From positions 1-64,000 of the forward strand of contig NZ_JACBGE010000004.1 in the NCBI RefSeq assembly GCF_021401345.1: a DNA stretch of 64,000 bases, read 5' to 3'. Under the pieces are notes generated by a model. It was not told the DNA's origin. It did no database searches and saw only the letters and a program-made list of their open reading frames with translations. This DNA is from Hydrogenophaga sp. NFH-34 (lineage in GTDB: Bacteria > Pseudomonadota > Gammaproteobacteria > Burkholderiales > Burkholderiaceae_C). A program made the position numbers and the translations under genes. Shown here piece by piece: positions 1-9,122 of the stretch (position 1 is its first letter; each line of letters opens with the position of its first letter).

Positions 1-148
1 TGCGTTCTGTACTCAGTCACGGGCTCGATCACCCCAGCCGCTACCAAACTGCACGGGCCGGTCTGGCCGCCTCAACGGCGGCCACACTCTACCGCGCCAG
101 TCAGATATGAAGATACAAGCCCCTCCCGGCGCCCAGGCACCGACCGGA

Positions 149-1111
149 TCAGTCCGAGCTGTAAGGAGACGGACTGCCCGGCGGGCGCGTCTTGAAACGC
201 TTGTGCACCCAGTAATACTGCTCGGGGTGCAGCCGGATGAACCCCTCCAGGCGCCGATTCATCTCGGCGGTATCGGCCACGAAGTCGTCAGTGGGAAAGT
301 GCTCCCAGGGCGCATGCACGGTCACCTCGTAACCATCGCGCGTCATGCGTGCCACCACCGGCACCACCCGCCCGCGTGCCATGCGCGCAAAACGCGACAG
401 TGAAGGAATGGTGGCGGCGGTCTGTCCGAAAAACGGCACGAACACGGAATCGCGAGGTCCATAGTCCATGTCGGGCAGCAGGTACAGCGGCTCCCCGGCC
501 CGCAGAGCGGAAACCATGGCTTTGAGGCCCGCATTCTTGGCCACGATGTGCGGCTCGCCGAAGCGCTGCCGCCCACGCGCCATCCAGCGGTCGATGTCGG
601 GGTTCTGCTGCCGCGCGTAGATGCCGCAGAATTTGCGATCGACCAGGGCGGTGAGCGCGATCCAGCCAGCGTCCATGCCGACGAAGTGCGGCGCGAACAG
701 CACGGTCGGCTCGGACGACGCGAGCACCGACGGATCCCCCACCAGCCGCAAACGCCGCCGAACCGTTTCCGGCGACGCCTCCCACAGCCAGCTGCGGTCG
801 AGCCAGGCCTGAAAAAACAGCACAAAGTGGCGCCGCACGGCACGCCGGCGTGCTGCCGGCTCATCCTCGGGGAAACACAGCGCCCAGTTGGTTTCGGCGA
901 TGCGTCGCCGGCGACCGGCCAGCGCGTACAACACCCAGCCACCCAGCCACCCGAGGGCCCGCACCCAGCCCAGCGGCCAGCGCGACAGCAATCTCATGGC
1001 GCCCAACCCCAACTGATTGGTCAAGGAAAATCTCTGGGCAGTCGGGCGGGGCATGCGGCGATCAGGCGAGGAAACGGAAAAAGGCCATGGGACTGACGGC
1101 GGGAGCGACAT
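149..1111 (-). CDS. LpxL/HtrB-type lysophospholipid (lipid A) acyltransferase
   Basis: A 320-residue member of the LpxL/LpxM late acyltransferase family, which transfers an acyl chain from acyl-ACP to a lipid A precursor at the inner membrane. The family's catalytic HX4D motif is visible at residues 142-147 (PHFVGMD), and a hydrophobic N-terminal stretch at about 43-66 fits a membrane anchor. It lies 42 bp downstream of a second gene of the same family on the same strand, so the two probably form an operon divergent from metK. Start codons at 1111 and 1054 are both possible and neither has a strong ribosome binding site. The family is clear; which acyl chain is added is not visible. Confidence 0.85.
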   Translation of the reverse strand: MSLPPSVPWPFSVSSPDRRMPRPTAQRFSLTNQLGLGAMRLLSRWPLGWVRALGWLGGWVLYALAGRRRRIAETNWALCFPEDEPAARRRAVRRHFVLFFQAWLDRSWLWEASPETVRRRLRLVGDPSVLASSEPTVLFAPHFVGMDAGWIALTALVDRKFCGIYARQQNPDIDRWMARGRQRFGEPHIVAKNAGLKAMVSALRAGEPLYLLPDMDYGPRDSVFVPFFGQTAATIPSLSRFARMARGRVVPVVARMTRDGYEVTVHAPWEHFPTDDFVADTAEMNRRLEGFIRLHPEQYYWVHKRFKTRPPGSPSPYSSD

Positions 1112-1153
1112 TCTGCCAATCTTCGGCCGGACACGGCGTTGCGCAGGGCAAGG

Positions 1154-2059
1154 TCATGCCGGCGCCTTGTACCGGTTGTACGACCACAGGTACTGCGCAG
1201 GCTGCTCGGCAACCAGGCGCTCCATGGCTCGGTTGATCTGGGCCGCCGCCAGGCCAGGATCGTCCTCCAAGGCCCCGTCTAGCAGGTTTTCCAGTCCGCG
1301 GACGCGAACCACATAGCCCTGCCCCCAGGGCAAGCGCTCGCCCCAGGCGAACAGCAACCTCGCCTGGCCGCTGTGCACCAAGCGCGCCGACAGGGTCATG
1401 GTGTAGGCCTCGCGTCCGAAGAAAGGCGCCCAGACTCCTTGCCCGGCAGGCGGCACCTGGTCCGGCAACAGCCCGACCGTGTCGCCGGCCTTCAGCGCCT
1501 TGATCAGTTGCTTCACCCCCGCCAGCGACGTGGGCGCGGTCAGCAGACCGGGCCGTTGGCGGGACTGTGCCATCAGCTCACGCAACCAGGGCTGGCGCGC
1601 GGGACGGAACAGGACCGTCATCGGGCGCTGACTGCCGAAACGTTCGGCATAAGCCTGCGCCGTGACCTCGAAGCAGCCCATGTGGGGCGTCATGAACAGC
1701 ACCCCCTGACCGGAGGCCTGCACGGCTTCGATCAGTTCGGCACCGTCCCAGCGCAAGGGCACGGGCGCCCCCAGCCACAGCCGGGGAATCTCCAGCGCCA
1801 TCTTGCCAGCCTCACCCACGGCAGACCTGGCCACACGCCACCCATAGCCTGCCTGCCGCGCATTGGCCAGCAACCGGCGCCGGTAGCGCGGGGACGACAG
1901 GAACGTGATCCAGCCCACACACCAGCCGGCCCCGTGCAACAGGACCAACGGGCACCGCGCGACGGTGCGAAACAGGGCAACAACGAAGTTCAAGACCGAG
2001 ATGGAAACAGGGTGTCCGGCAAGGGCTGGCTCAGGAGGCCAGCACGCACGGCGCCACAA
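1154..2059 (-). CDS. Second lysophospholipid acyltransferase (LpxL/LpxM family)
   Basis: Paralogue of the preceding acyltransferase, up to 301 residues. The catalytic motif is HX4E (H126-MGCF-E131), as in many lipid A acyltransferases. An N-terminal hydrophobic segment lies around residues 24-55. The start is uncertain: an in-frame stop lies just upstream of the TTG at 2059, another TTG is at 1993, and there is no in-frame ATG before the conserved region. Divergent from metK with a shared intergenic region of about 125 bp. Its tandem arrangement with the first copy suggests the two add different secondary acyl chains; that is inference. Confidence 0.83.
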   Translation of the reverse strand: MWRRACWPPEPALAGHPVSISVLNFVVALFRTVARCPLVLLHGAGWCVGWITFLSSPRYRRRLLANARQAGYGWRVARSAVGEAGKMALEIPRLWLGAPVPLRWDGAELIEAVQASGQGVLFMTPHMGCFEVTAQAYAERFGSQRPMTVLFRPARQPWLRELMAQSRQRPGLLTAPTSLAGVKQLIKALKAGDTVGLLPDQVPPAGQGVWAPFFGREAYTMTLSARLVHSGQARLLFAWGERLPWGQGYVVRVRGLENLLDGALEDDPGLAAAQINRAMERLVAEQPAQYLWSYNRYKAPA

Positions 2060-2184
2060 GCTTGATTAGAATGGAGACATCGCCGAGTTGCTGAACTGAT
2101 TGCGGGGCGATTCACAAATACCGCTAAAGCGTTCGCCGAACTCAGAAAGACCGGCAACGCCGATTCACCTTCTCTGGAGTTTAT

Positions 2185-3366
2185 ATGGCGAGCGATTTTC
2201 TCTTCACGTCCGAATCTGTTTCCGAAGGCCATCCCGACAAGGTGGCCGACCAGATTTCCGACGCCATCCTGGATGCCATCTTCGAGCAGGACCCGCGCAG
2301 CCGCGTGGCCGCCGAGACGCTGACCAACACCGGTCTGGTGGTGCTGGCCGGCGAGATCACCACCAACGCGCACGTCGACTACATCCAGGTCGCGCGCGAC
2401 ACGATCAAGCGCATCGGCTACGACAACACCGAGTACGGCATCGACTACAAGGGCTGCGCGGTGCTGGTGGCCTATGACAAGCAGAGCAACGACATCGCCC
2501 AGGGCGTGGACCACGCCAGTGACGATCACCTCAACATCGGCGCCGGTGACCAGGGCCTGATGTTCGGCTACGCCTGCGACGAGACGCCCGAGCTCATGCC
2601 CGCGCCGATCTACTACGCGCACCGCCTGGTGGAACGCCAGGCCCAACTGCGCAAGGACGGCCGCCTGCCTTTCCTGCGCCCGGACGCCAAAAGCCAGGTC
2701 ACGATGCGCTACGTGGACGGCAAACCGCACAGCATCGACACCGTGGTGCTGTCGACCCAGCACAGCCCTGACCAATCCGAGACGGCGACCAAGATGAAGC
2801 AGAGCTTCATCGACGCCGTGATCGAGGAGATCATCAAGCCGGTGCTGCCCAAGGAATGGCTGCAGGACACCAAGTACCTGATCAACCCGACCGGCCGCTT
2901 CGTCATCGGTGGCCCGCAAGGCGACTGTGGCCTGACCGGCCGCAAGATCATCGTCGACACCTACGGCGGCGCCTGCCCGCACGGCGGCGGTGCCTTCTCG
3001 GGCAAGGATCCGTCGAAGGTGGACCGCTCGGCCGCCTACGCCGCGCGCTACGTGGCCAAGAACGTGGTGGCCGCCGGCCTGGCGCGCCAGTGCCAGATCC
3101 AGGTCGCCTACGCCATCGGCGTGGCGCGCCCGATGAACGTGACCGTCTACACCGAAGGCACTGGCGTCATCCCCGACGAGCAGATCGCCCAACTGGTGCA
3201 GGAGCACTTCGACCTGCGCCCGAAAGGCATCATCCAGATGCTGGACCTGCTGCGCCCGATCTACGCCAAGACCGCGGCCTATGGCCACTTCGGCCGCGAA
3301 GAGCCCGAGTTCAGCTGGGAGCGCACGGACAAGGCCGCTGCACTGCGCGCATCGGCAGGCCTCTGA
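2185..3366 (+). CDS. metK: S-adenosylmethionine synthetase
   Basis: A 393-residue protein of full family length that makes S-adenosylmethionine from methionine and ATP in the cytosol. The N-terminal signature [12 protein letters not shown] is at residues 15-26, and the glycine-rich [16 protein letters not shown] loop is near residue 270. A ribosome binding site (CTGGAG) precedes the ATG by 7 nt. It is monocistronic, with a strong hairpin terminator downstream. The leader of about 125 bp shows no SAM riboswitch that I can recognise. Confidence 0.97.
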   Translation: MASDFLFTSESVSEGHPDKVADQISDAILDAIFEQDPRSRVAAETLTNTGLVVLAGEITTNAHVDYIQVARDTIKRIGYDNTEYGIDYKGCAVLVAYDKQSNDIAQGVDHASDDHLNIGAGDQGLMFGYACDETPELMPAPIYYAHRLVERQAQLRKDGRLPFLRPDAKSQVTMRYVDGKPHSIDTVVLSTQHSPDQSETATKMKQSFIDAVIEEIIKPVLPKEWLQDTKYLINPTGRFVIGGPQGDCGLTGRKIIVDTYGGACPHGGGAFSGKDPSKVDRSAAYAARYVAKNVVAAGLARQCQIQVAYAIGVARPMNVTVYTEGTGVIPDEQIAQLVQEHFDLRPKGIIQMLDLLRPIYAKTAAYGHFGREEPEFSWERTDKAAALRASAGL

Positions 3367-3424
3367 ACCGACCGCCTGTCGGACCCGGGCGCCCCCCCCG
3401 GTAGCCGCCGGGCGTCCGCCTGAA

Positions 3425-3465
3425 AAGCCCGGCCTGTCGGCGATACCGGCAGGCCGGGCTTCTTT
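3425..3465 (+). terminator. Rho-independent terminator after metK
   Basis: A 12-bp perfect stem (3425-3436 pairing with 3450-3461, AAGCCCGGCCTG/CAGGCCGGGCTT) is followed by a T-rich run, 58 bp after the metK stop. Confidence 0.8.
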
Positions 3466-3651
3466 CCGGGGCTACCGACCGGCACCCGATACCCCCATCC
3501 CGAGATCAAGTATTGCGCTCCCCAACATGGGGAAAACCGGGTAGAAACCCCTTCATATCCCGGCTTGCCTAGACTGAAGTTTGGCCGGAATCATCCGATA
3601 TGCCACGAACAGGCATGCTTGCCTGCCACGCAACGATCCGGAGCACCGAAC

Positions 3652-5676
3652 ATGGATGACCCTGTCTGCCCAGACAGCCCCCTCGCCTCTGACGCGGCTG
3701 CGCAAACCCTGGCCCTTTACGATCAAGCCCCCTGCGGTCTGCTGTCTTTCGACACCGACCTGCGTCTCGTGCGCGTCAACGGCACGCTATTGCGCTGGCT
3801 CGGCTACGAAGCCCCCGAGCTGGTGCAAACCTGTCTGCTGGACCATGTCGACGCGGCCGGACACCCTGCCCTGCAGTTGCATGCACAGGCACTCACCGAA
3901 CAGCTGCCGGCCCCGCCGGTCGAGCTGGAGCTGTGCTGCAAAGGCGGTGGCCGCGTGCAGGCCCTGCTGACCTCCGTGCCCACGCTCGACGCCGGCGGCC
4001 GGTTCGTCTGCAGCAACTCCACCCTCATGGACATCAGCGAGCGCAAGGGCGTGGAACAACGCCTGGCTGCGCACGACCGGTTCCTGCAGACCTTCATCAA
4101 CCGCATTCCGACCCACCTGGCCTATTACGACAAGGACCTGATCTGCCGCTACAGCAACACCGCGCATGCGGCGCGCAGTGGCAAGACACCCCCCGAAATG
4201 GTGGGCAGCCACCTGAGCCAGCTCGTCCCGCCGGAACTGCTGCCGGAGATCCTGCCCCACGTGGCCCAGGCTTTGAGCGGACAGCCGCAGAACTTTGAAG
4301 CCGAGCGCCAGTGGACGGACGGCACCCGCCACTTCTACGAAGTGCACTACCTACCCGACATGGACAACGGCGAGGTCGTGGGCATCTTCATCGAGCAGCA
4401 CGACATCTCGGAACGCCGCCAGACCGAAGAGTTTGTGCTCGAAGCCAATCGCGACCTTGAAGAGCACGTGCGCGAACGCACGGCCGAGTTGTTCCAGAGC
4501 GAGCAGCGCTTCCGCCTGATGGTGGATGCGATTCACGATTACTGCATCTATTTCGTCGACGAGGAAGGCCGCATCACCGAATGGAGCGAAAGCGCCCAGC
4601 GCATGCACGGGCATGGCAAGGCGGAGATCGTCGGCAAGTCCTACAAGCACCTGCTGGCGGCCGACAACGCGGGAGAAGACGAAACCGACCCGGACCAGGT
4701 GCTGCGCCTGGCCAAGACCCATGGCCAGTGGGAGACCCGGGGCTGGCGCCTGCGCGACGATGGCTCCCGGTTCTGGGCCCACACCGTGCTGACCGCCCTG
4801 CGCAACGAGGCCGGTGACCTGCAGGGCCTGTCGAGCATCACGCGCGACATGACCGCCGCCAAGAGCCTGGAGGACGTGATGAACGACCTCAACCGCGAGC
4901 TGGAGCAGCGCGTGGCCGAGCGCACGCAGCAGCTGGTGGCTGCCAACAAGGATCTGGACGTGTTCTCGCACATGGTGTCGCACGACCTGCGCGCACCGCT
5001 GCGCCACATCAGCAGCTTCGTGACGCTGTTGCAGGAACAGATGAGCGGCCACCCGGACCCGATCAGCCAGCAGTACCTGGGCTCCATCGTCAAGGCCAGC
5101 AAGCGCATGAGCCTGATGATTGAAGGCCTGCTCGAATACGCCCGACTCGGCCGCGTGAACATCGAGTCGCAGCCGGTGCCGCTCAAGCCCCTGGTCGACG
5201 GTGTCATCGGCCACCTCCGGCAGGAACACGCGACGCGCACCATCGAATGGGTGCTGGAAGAAGACCTGCCCGTGGTCCGCGGCGACGCCATGCTGCTGGC
5301 CGAGGTGTTCACCAACCTGCTGGAAAACTCGGTCAAATACACCCGCACCCGCGAGCAGGCCCGCATCGAGATCGGCTGGCGCGTCAACCCCGTGGGCGGA
5401 CGCACCTTCTACGTGAACGACAACGGCGTCGGCTTCGACCTGACCAAGGCGCACAACCTGTTCGTGATGTTCCAGCGCCAGCACCACTCGATGGACTTTG
5501 AAGGCACGGGCACCGGTTTGGCCTTGTCGCAGCGCATCATCGAACGCCACGGCGGGCGCATCTGGGCGGAGACCTCACCCAATGAGGGCTGCACGTTCTA
5601 CTTCACGCTGCCGTTCGAAGGCCTGGATGCCGAGCTGGAATTCCCCAGTTCGACCATGGCCGAGCTGCCGCTCTGA
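3652..5676 (+). CDS. Soluble multi-PAS sensor histidine kinase
   Basis: A 674-residue kinase with no signal peptide or transmembrane segment, so probably cytosolic. Three PAS-like regions occupy about residues 15-125, 135-265 and 290-415. A coiled-coil linker (LNRELEQRVAERT) leads to the HisKA dimerisation domain, with phospho-accepting His444 in MVSHDLRAPLRH. The HATPase domain has the N box (NLLENSVKY), G1 box DNGVGFD near residue 590 and G2 box GTGTGLALSQ. The H-box and the absence of membrane segments resemble phytochrome-type kinases, but no GAF/PHY chromophore domain is present. An in-frame TTG lies upstream at 3565; the ATG at 3652 is preferred because GGAG precedes it. No response regulator is adjacent, so the partner is unknown. 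Confidence 0.88.
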   Translation: MDDPVCPDSPLASDAAAQTLALYDQAPCGLLSFDTDLRLVRVNGTLLRWLGYEAPELVQTCLLDHVDAAGHPALQLHAQALTEQLPAPPVELELCCKGGGRVQALLTSVPTLDAGGRFVCSNSTLMDISERKGVEQRLAAHDRFLQTFINRIPTHLAYYDKDLICRYSNTAHAARSGKTPPEMVGSHLSQLVPPELLPEILPHVAQALSGQPQNFEAERQWTDGTRHFYEVHYLPDMDNGEVVGIFIEQHDISERRQTEEFVLEANRDLEEHVRERTAELFQSEQRFRLMVDAIHDYCIYFVDEEGRITEWSESAQRMHGHGKAEIVGKSYKHLLAADNAGEDETDPDQVLRLAKTHGQWETRGWRLRDDGSRFWAHTVLTALRNEAGDLQGLSSITRDMTAAKSLEDVMNDLNRELEQRVAERTQQLVAANKDLDVFSHMVSHDLRAPLRHISSFVTLLQEQMSGHPDPISQQYLGSIVKASKRMSLMIEGLLEYARLGRVNIESQPVPLKPLVDGVIGHLRQEHATRTIEWVLEEDLPVVRGDAMLLAEVFTNLLENSVKYTRTREQARIEIGWRVNPVGGRTFYVNDNGVGFDLTKAHNLFVMFQRQHHSMDFEGTGTGLALSQRIIERHGGRIWAETSPNEGCTFYFTLPFEGLDAELEFPSSTMAELPL

Positions 5677-5701
5677 GACGCCAAGGCCCGAGTATCTCCA
5701 C

Positions 5702-5738
5702 AAAAAAAGCCCATTCGCCAACAGCGAATGGGCTTTTT
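5702..5738. terminator. Bidirectional terminator between kinase and soxB
   Basis: An 11-bp stem (AGCCCATTCGC/GCGAATGGGCT) is flanked by seven As on one side and five Ts on the other. It can terminate both the rightward kinase gene and the leftward sox operon that converge here. Confidence 0.85.
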
Positions 5739-5757
5739 GCTGGGAAGCCGGCGGTGC

Positions 5758-7482
5758 TCAGACCACCATGCCGGGGTTGCCCTGCATGCCCACCAGCGCC
5801 GGCGTGTTGACCTTGACGCCCTTGATCACCTTCTTGTTGCGCAGGTAGCCCGAGACCACGTCCCAGATGGGCTCGCCCTGCGCACCTTGCTGCACCGACG
5901 CCCAGCCTGCCACCTTGTATTTTTTGTCGGCCTCGATGGGCTTGCCCTTGAGCATCATGTTGTTGATGCGCTGGCCGACAGGCGCGTTGGGCGTGCAGCT
6001 GTAGGTCATGCCGCCGACACGGACCATGTCGCCGCCCTGCTGGTAGTACGGATCGGGGTTGAAGATGTTGTCGCACACATCTTCCATGATCTCCTTGATC
6101 TGCGTTCCGGTGAACTCGTTGAGCGTGGTCGCCGGGTAGGTCAGGGCCATCTGGTCCATCATGCGCTCGTAGGTGATGGCCTCCCCCGGCAGCAGCGACG
6201 TGCCCCAGCGCACCCCGGGCGAGAAGGACATGTCGGCCCCCTTGACCTCCATCAGGGCTTCGCAGATGAGCTGGTCCCACGAACCGTTGAAATTGCCGCG
6301 GCGGTACAGCAGGTCCTCGGTGACGGCCAGTTGCTCTTCCAGCTTGTCCTTGTAGGGCGCACGCACCTTGTCGATCAGGGCCTGCATGGCCGCGTCGGCG
6401 GGCAGGAGGTTGGCGAACACCGGCAGCAGCTTGTAGCGGAAGTCCTGCACCTTGCCGCCGCGCACGTCGAAGTCCAGCACCGCCAGGAACTTGCCGTTGG
6501 AGCCGGCATTGGTCACCAGCGTCTGGCCGCCGGCGTTCTTCACGATCACCGGCGCCGGCATGCCGTCATGGGTGTGGCCACCGAGCACGGCGTCGATGCC
6601 CCGCACGCGCGAGGCCATCTTGATGTCCACGTCCATGCCGTTGTGCGAGAGCACGACCACGGCCTGGGCGCCCTCGCCGCGCGCCTGGTCGACCATCTTC
6701 TGCATGTGCTCGTCCTGGATGCCGAAGGTCCAGTCGGGCACCATGTAGCGCGGGTTGGCGATGGGGGTGTACGGGAAAGCCTGGCCGATCACCGCCACCT
6801 TCACGCCGTTCATCTCGCGCAGCGCGTAGGGCTTGAAAACCTGGTCCTCGAAGTCGGTGGTCTTGATGTTCTGTGCCAGGAATTCAATGTGGCCCTTGAA
6901 GTCCTTCTCCACCACCTCCTGCACGCGCTGGGCGCCGAAGGTGAACTCCCAGTGGGGTGTCATCATGTTCACCCCGAGCAGCTTGCACGCGTCGATCATG
7001 TCCTGGCCGTTGGTCCACAGCGAGGTGGCCGAACCCTGCCAGGTGTCGCCCCCGTCGAGCAGCAGCGCGTGCGGGCGGTCGGCCTTGAGCATCTTCACCA
7101 GCGTGGCCAGGTGCGCAAAGCCGCCCACCTTGCCGTAGGTCCGCGCGGCCTTCTCGAAATTCAGGTACGTGAAGGCATGCGCCTGCGCCGTGCCGGGGCG
7201 GATGCCGTAGTGCTTGAGCATCGCCTCGCCCACGATGTGCGGCGGGCGCCCCACCGCCTCACCCACCCCCAGGTTCACGTTGGGCTCGCGGAAGTGGATC
7301 GGCATCAGCTGCGCGTGGCAGTCGGTGAAGTGCAGGAAGCTGACGTTGCCGAATTTGGGCAGGTCGTACAGCGCCTGACCGGCACCGGGCTTGGCCGCCA
7401 GCACGTCCTTGTGATCCAGGGCCATGCCGCCCGCGCTCGCCACGGCCAGCACCTGCATGAATTCACGACGGCTGAAGCTCAT
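5758..7482 (-). CDS. soxB: SoxB thiosulfohydrolase
   Basis: Periplasmic dimanganese hydrolase (574 aa) that releases sulfate from the thiosulfonate carried on SoxY. It belongs to the 5'-nucleotidase/metallophosphatase superfamily. Metal-binding motifs are visible: TDCHAQ (D54, H56), DGGDTWQGS, SHNGMDVD and GGHTHDG. The N-terminus has a twin-arginine-type signal (RREFMQVLAVASAGG) for folded export. The ATG at 7482 is chosen over 7488 because AAAGGA sits 7 nt before it. It is the last gene of the sox operon, 86 bp after soxX, and a terminator-like hairpin lies in that gap. Confidence 0.96.
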   Translation of the reverse strand: MSFSRREFMQVLAVASAGGMALDHKDVLAAKPGAGQALYDLPKFGNVSFLHFTDCHAQLMPIHFREPNVNLGVGEAVGRPPHIVGEAMLKHYGIRPGTAQAHAFTYLNFEKAARTYGKVGGFAHLATLVKMLKADRPHALLLDGGDTWQGSATSLWTNGQDMIDACKLLGVNMMTPHWEFTFGAQRVQEVVEKDFKGHIEFLAQNIKTTDFEDQVFKPYALREMNGVKVAVIGQAFPYTPIANPRYMVPDWTFGIQDEHMQKMVDQARGEGAQAVVVLSHNGMDVDIKMASRVRGIDAVLGGHTHDGMPAPVIVKNAGGQTLVTNAGSNGKFLAVLDFDVRGGKVQDFRYKLLPVFANLLPADAAMQALIDKVRAPYKDKLEEQLAVTEDLLYRRGNFNGSWDQLICEALMEVKGADMSFSPGVRWGTSLLPGEAITYERMMDQMALTYPATTLNEFTGTQIKEIMEDVCDNIFNPDPYYQQGGDMVRVGGMTYSCTPNAPVGQRINNMMLKGKPIEADKKYKVAGWASVQQGAQGEPIWDVVSGYLRNKKVIKGVKVNTPALVGMQGNPGMVV

Positions 7483-7519
7483 AAACATTCCTTTTCAATT
7501 GATGACTGATATTCGACGC

Positions 7520-7561
7520 AAAAAAAACCGGAAGGCCGCACCTGCACGGGCAGATGCGGCC
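7520..7561 (-). terminator. Intra-operon terminator-like hairpin between soxX and soxB
   Basis: On the minus strand an 11-bp stem with one mismatch (7551-7561 with 7534-7544) begins 8 bp after the soxX stop. It is followed, after a 6-nt gap, by eight consecutive Ts. This should reduce read-through into soxB or protect the 3' end of the upstream transcript. Confidence 0.6.
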
Positions 7562-7568
7562 GGCCAGA

Positions 7569-8228
7569 TCACCGGTTGACCGGCGACTTCGGATCCAGCA
7601 ACAGCGCCATCACGTCCTTGAGCTGGGCTTCGTTCAGGATGCCCTTGTGCCCCACGCGCGGCATCTGCGAACAGGCGTTGTAGGCACGCGAGTTCCACAG
7701 CTTGCCCCAGGTGTACTCGACGATGGCCTTGGAGGCTTCGGCGCTCGGGTCGGTCACGCCACGCAGCTTGCCGTAGTTGTACAGGCTCGGGCCCAGCGTG
7801 CCGAAGGAGATTTCCTCCTTGCTGATCTGGTGGCAGTTGTAGCAGTTGCCGCCATTGACCGTCTTCTCATTGTCGGACCAGGTCAGGCCACGGCCGCTCT
7901 GGGCGATCTTCTCGCCCTCTTTCCAGTCGCCGATGAACTTGCCGTCCGAAGGCCATTTCATGGTCTTCATCTCGGCCGCCTCGATGGCCTTGGCCACCTT
8001 TTCGTCGATGGGCTTGCGCGCCACATCGGCAGCCGCGCATTCGCGGTTGGCGTCGTCCTGGACCAGGCGGTCGACCTTGGCAATGCCCCGGTCCTGGAAC
8101 GAGGCCTTGACGACGTCGGCCGTGATGCGGTCGTGGTCGGCGGTGCCACCGGACGAACCGCAGGCGCTCAGGCCCAGTGCCAGCACGGATGCGCCCGCCA
8201 GGGAGACGATGGTTGGGGTGTGTTTCAT
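7569..8228 (-). CDS. soxX: SoxX cytochrome c, predicted lipoprotein
   Basis: Small subunit of the SoxAX cytochrome complex, which oxidatively couples thiosulfate to the SoxY cysteine. One haem c site (C129-YN-C132-H133) is followed by the LGPSLYNYGKLRG region typical of SoxX. A likely axial Met lies in SQMPRVGHKG. The N-terminus is a lipoprotein signal with lipobox GLSAC and Cys23 as the lipidation site, implying membrane anchoring rather than free periplasmic SoxX. It has a strong GGAGGAG ribosome binding site and lies 17 bp after soxA. The 219-residue length includes a spacer of about 95 residues before the haem domain, as in longer SoxX proteins. Confidence 0.94.
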   Translation of the reverse strand: MKHTPTIVSLAGASVLALGLSACGSSGGTADHDRITADVVKASFQDRGIAKVDRLVQDDANRECAAADVARKPIDEKVAKAIEAAEMKTMKWPSDGKFIGDWKEGEKIAQSGRGLTWSDNEKTVNGGNCYNCHQISKEEISFGTLGPSLYNYGKLRGVTDPSAEASKAIVEYTWGKLWNSRAYNACSQMPRVGHKGILNEAQLKDVMALLLDPKSPVNR

Positions 8229-8245
8229 GCGAATCTCCTCCGGCC

Positions 8246-9046
8246 TCAGCGCTTAATGGCGGGCACGATGGACTCGGCCCCCTTGGCGTTCACGCCCATG
8301 TAGACACCGAGCGCGATGGTCGCGTCGCTGCCGAACTTGGGCTCGGGAAAGCGTTGCTGCCGGTAGCAGTCGTTCAGCCGCAACTGCATGCCCCACATCT
8401 GCGCGTTGGACACGCGATAGGCCGGCCAGGCGGCAAAGCCCACGCCGTCGCCCGGGTTCTTGGTCAGGTTGGGCAGGTCCTGCAGGCGGATGCGTTTGCC
8501 TTCTTCGCCGTGACAGGATGCGCAGGAAAAGTCGTGCGGGCCGCCCCGCATGAAGAACAGGCGCTTGCCCACTTCGTACATGGTCTTTTCCTGCGCCGTG
8601 TTCTGGGGCAGGTTGAAGTGCATGCCCTTGGACTGCGTGGCCACATAGGTCGCCAGCGCGGTGACGTTGGCCATCTCGCCACGGCCGAACGGGGTTTTCA
8701 TGACCTCGGCGCCATTGAAGCCCTGCAGGGTCTCCATGCAATGGATCAGGCGCGTCTCCATGTCCATGACGCGCCCCGTGTCCTTGAAGTAGCGCGGCAG
8801 TTCGACAAAAGCGCCTTCGAGCACGCCCGGGCCTTTGCCCAGGTCGCAGCGCTCCAGGGACGCGTTCTTCGGCCCGCGTTTCTGCTTCCAGAGCTCCTCG
8901 CCCTTCATCTCGAACAGCTCGGCCGGGTTGCCGTCCTGCAGCATTTCCCGGTACTTGGCAATCCCGTCGGCCGTCGCATCCTGCGCCTGGGCTCCTCCGG
9001 CACATGCCACCGCCAGCGTGGCCAGCACCACCACTTTGCGTTTCAT
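8246..9046 (-). CDS. soxA: SoxA cytochrome c, mono-haem type
   Basis: Catalytic subunit of SoxAX (266 aa) with a Sec signal ending in AQAQ at about residue 22. The C-terminal domain has haem motif C175-AS-C178-H179 and the catalytic (persulfide) cysteine C227 in RLNDCYRQ. The N-terminal domain keeps C67 and C103 but no CXXCH. This matches the mono-haem SoxA class, where these cysteines form a disulfide. The start at 9046 has a strong AAGGAGA site; upstream in-frame codons lack one. It is cotranscribed between soxZ and soxX. Confidence 0.95.
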   Translation of the reverse strand: MKRKVVVLATLAVACAGGAQAQDATADGIAKYREMLQDGNPAELFEMKGEELWKQKRGPKNASLERCDLGKGPGVLEGAFVELPRYFKDTGRVMDMETRLIHCMETLQGFNGAEVMKTPFGRGEMANVTALATYVATQSKGMHFNLPQNTAQEKTMYEVGKRLFFMRGGPHDFSCASCHGEEGKRIRLQDLPNLTKNPGDGVGFAAWPAYRVSNAQMWGMQLRLNDCYRQQRFPEPKFGSDATIALGVYMGVNAKGAESIVPAIKR

Positions 9047-9069
9047 CTGGGGTCTCCTTGTTGTGATGA

Positions 9070-9103
9070 AAAACAAACGGCCAGCAACTTGCGTGGCTGG
9101 CCG
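9070..9103 (-). terminator. Terminator-like hairpin between soxZ and soxA
   Basis: A perfect 8-bp stem (CGGCCAGC/GCTGGCCG) with a 10-nt loop is followed on the minus strand by TTTGTTTTT. It is the second such element inside the sox operon and may set soxYZ transcript levels above soxAX-B. Confidence 0.55.
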
Positions 9104-9122
9104 CATGAACCGCCCGGCCCGG

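Noticed and set aside
1..148. Start of window before the first acyltransferase gene
   Set aside because: No gene end, RNA or repeat could be recognised in this stretch.
2060..2184. SAM riboswitch in the metK leader
   Set aside because: No SAM-I, SAM-II or SAM/SAH consensus helices could be recognised. The region is also the divergent promoter for the acyltransferase genes.
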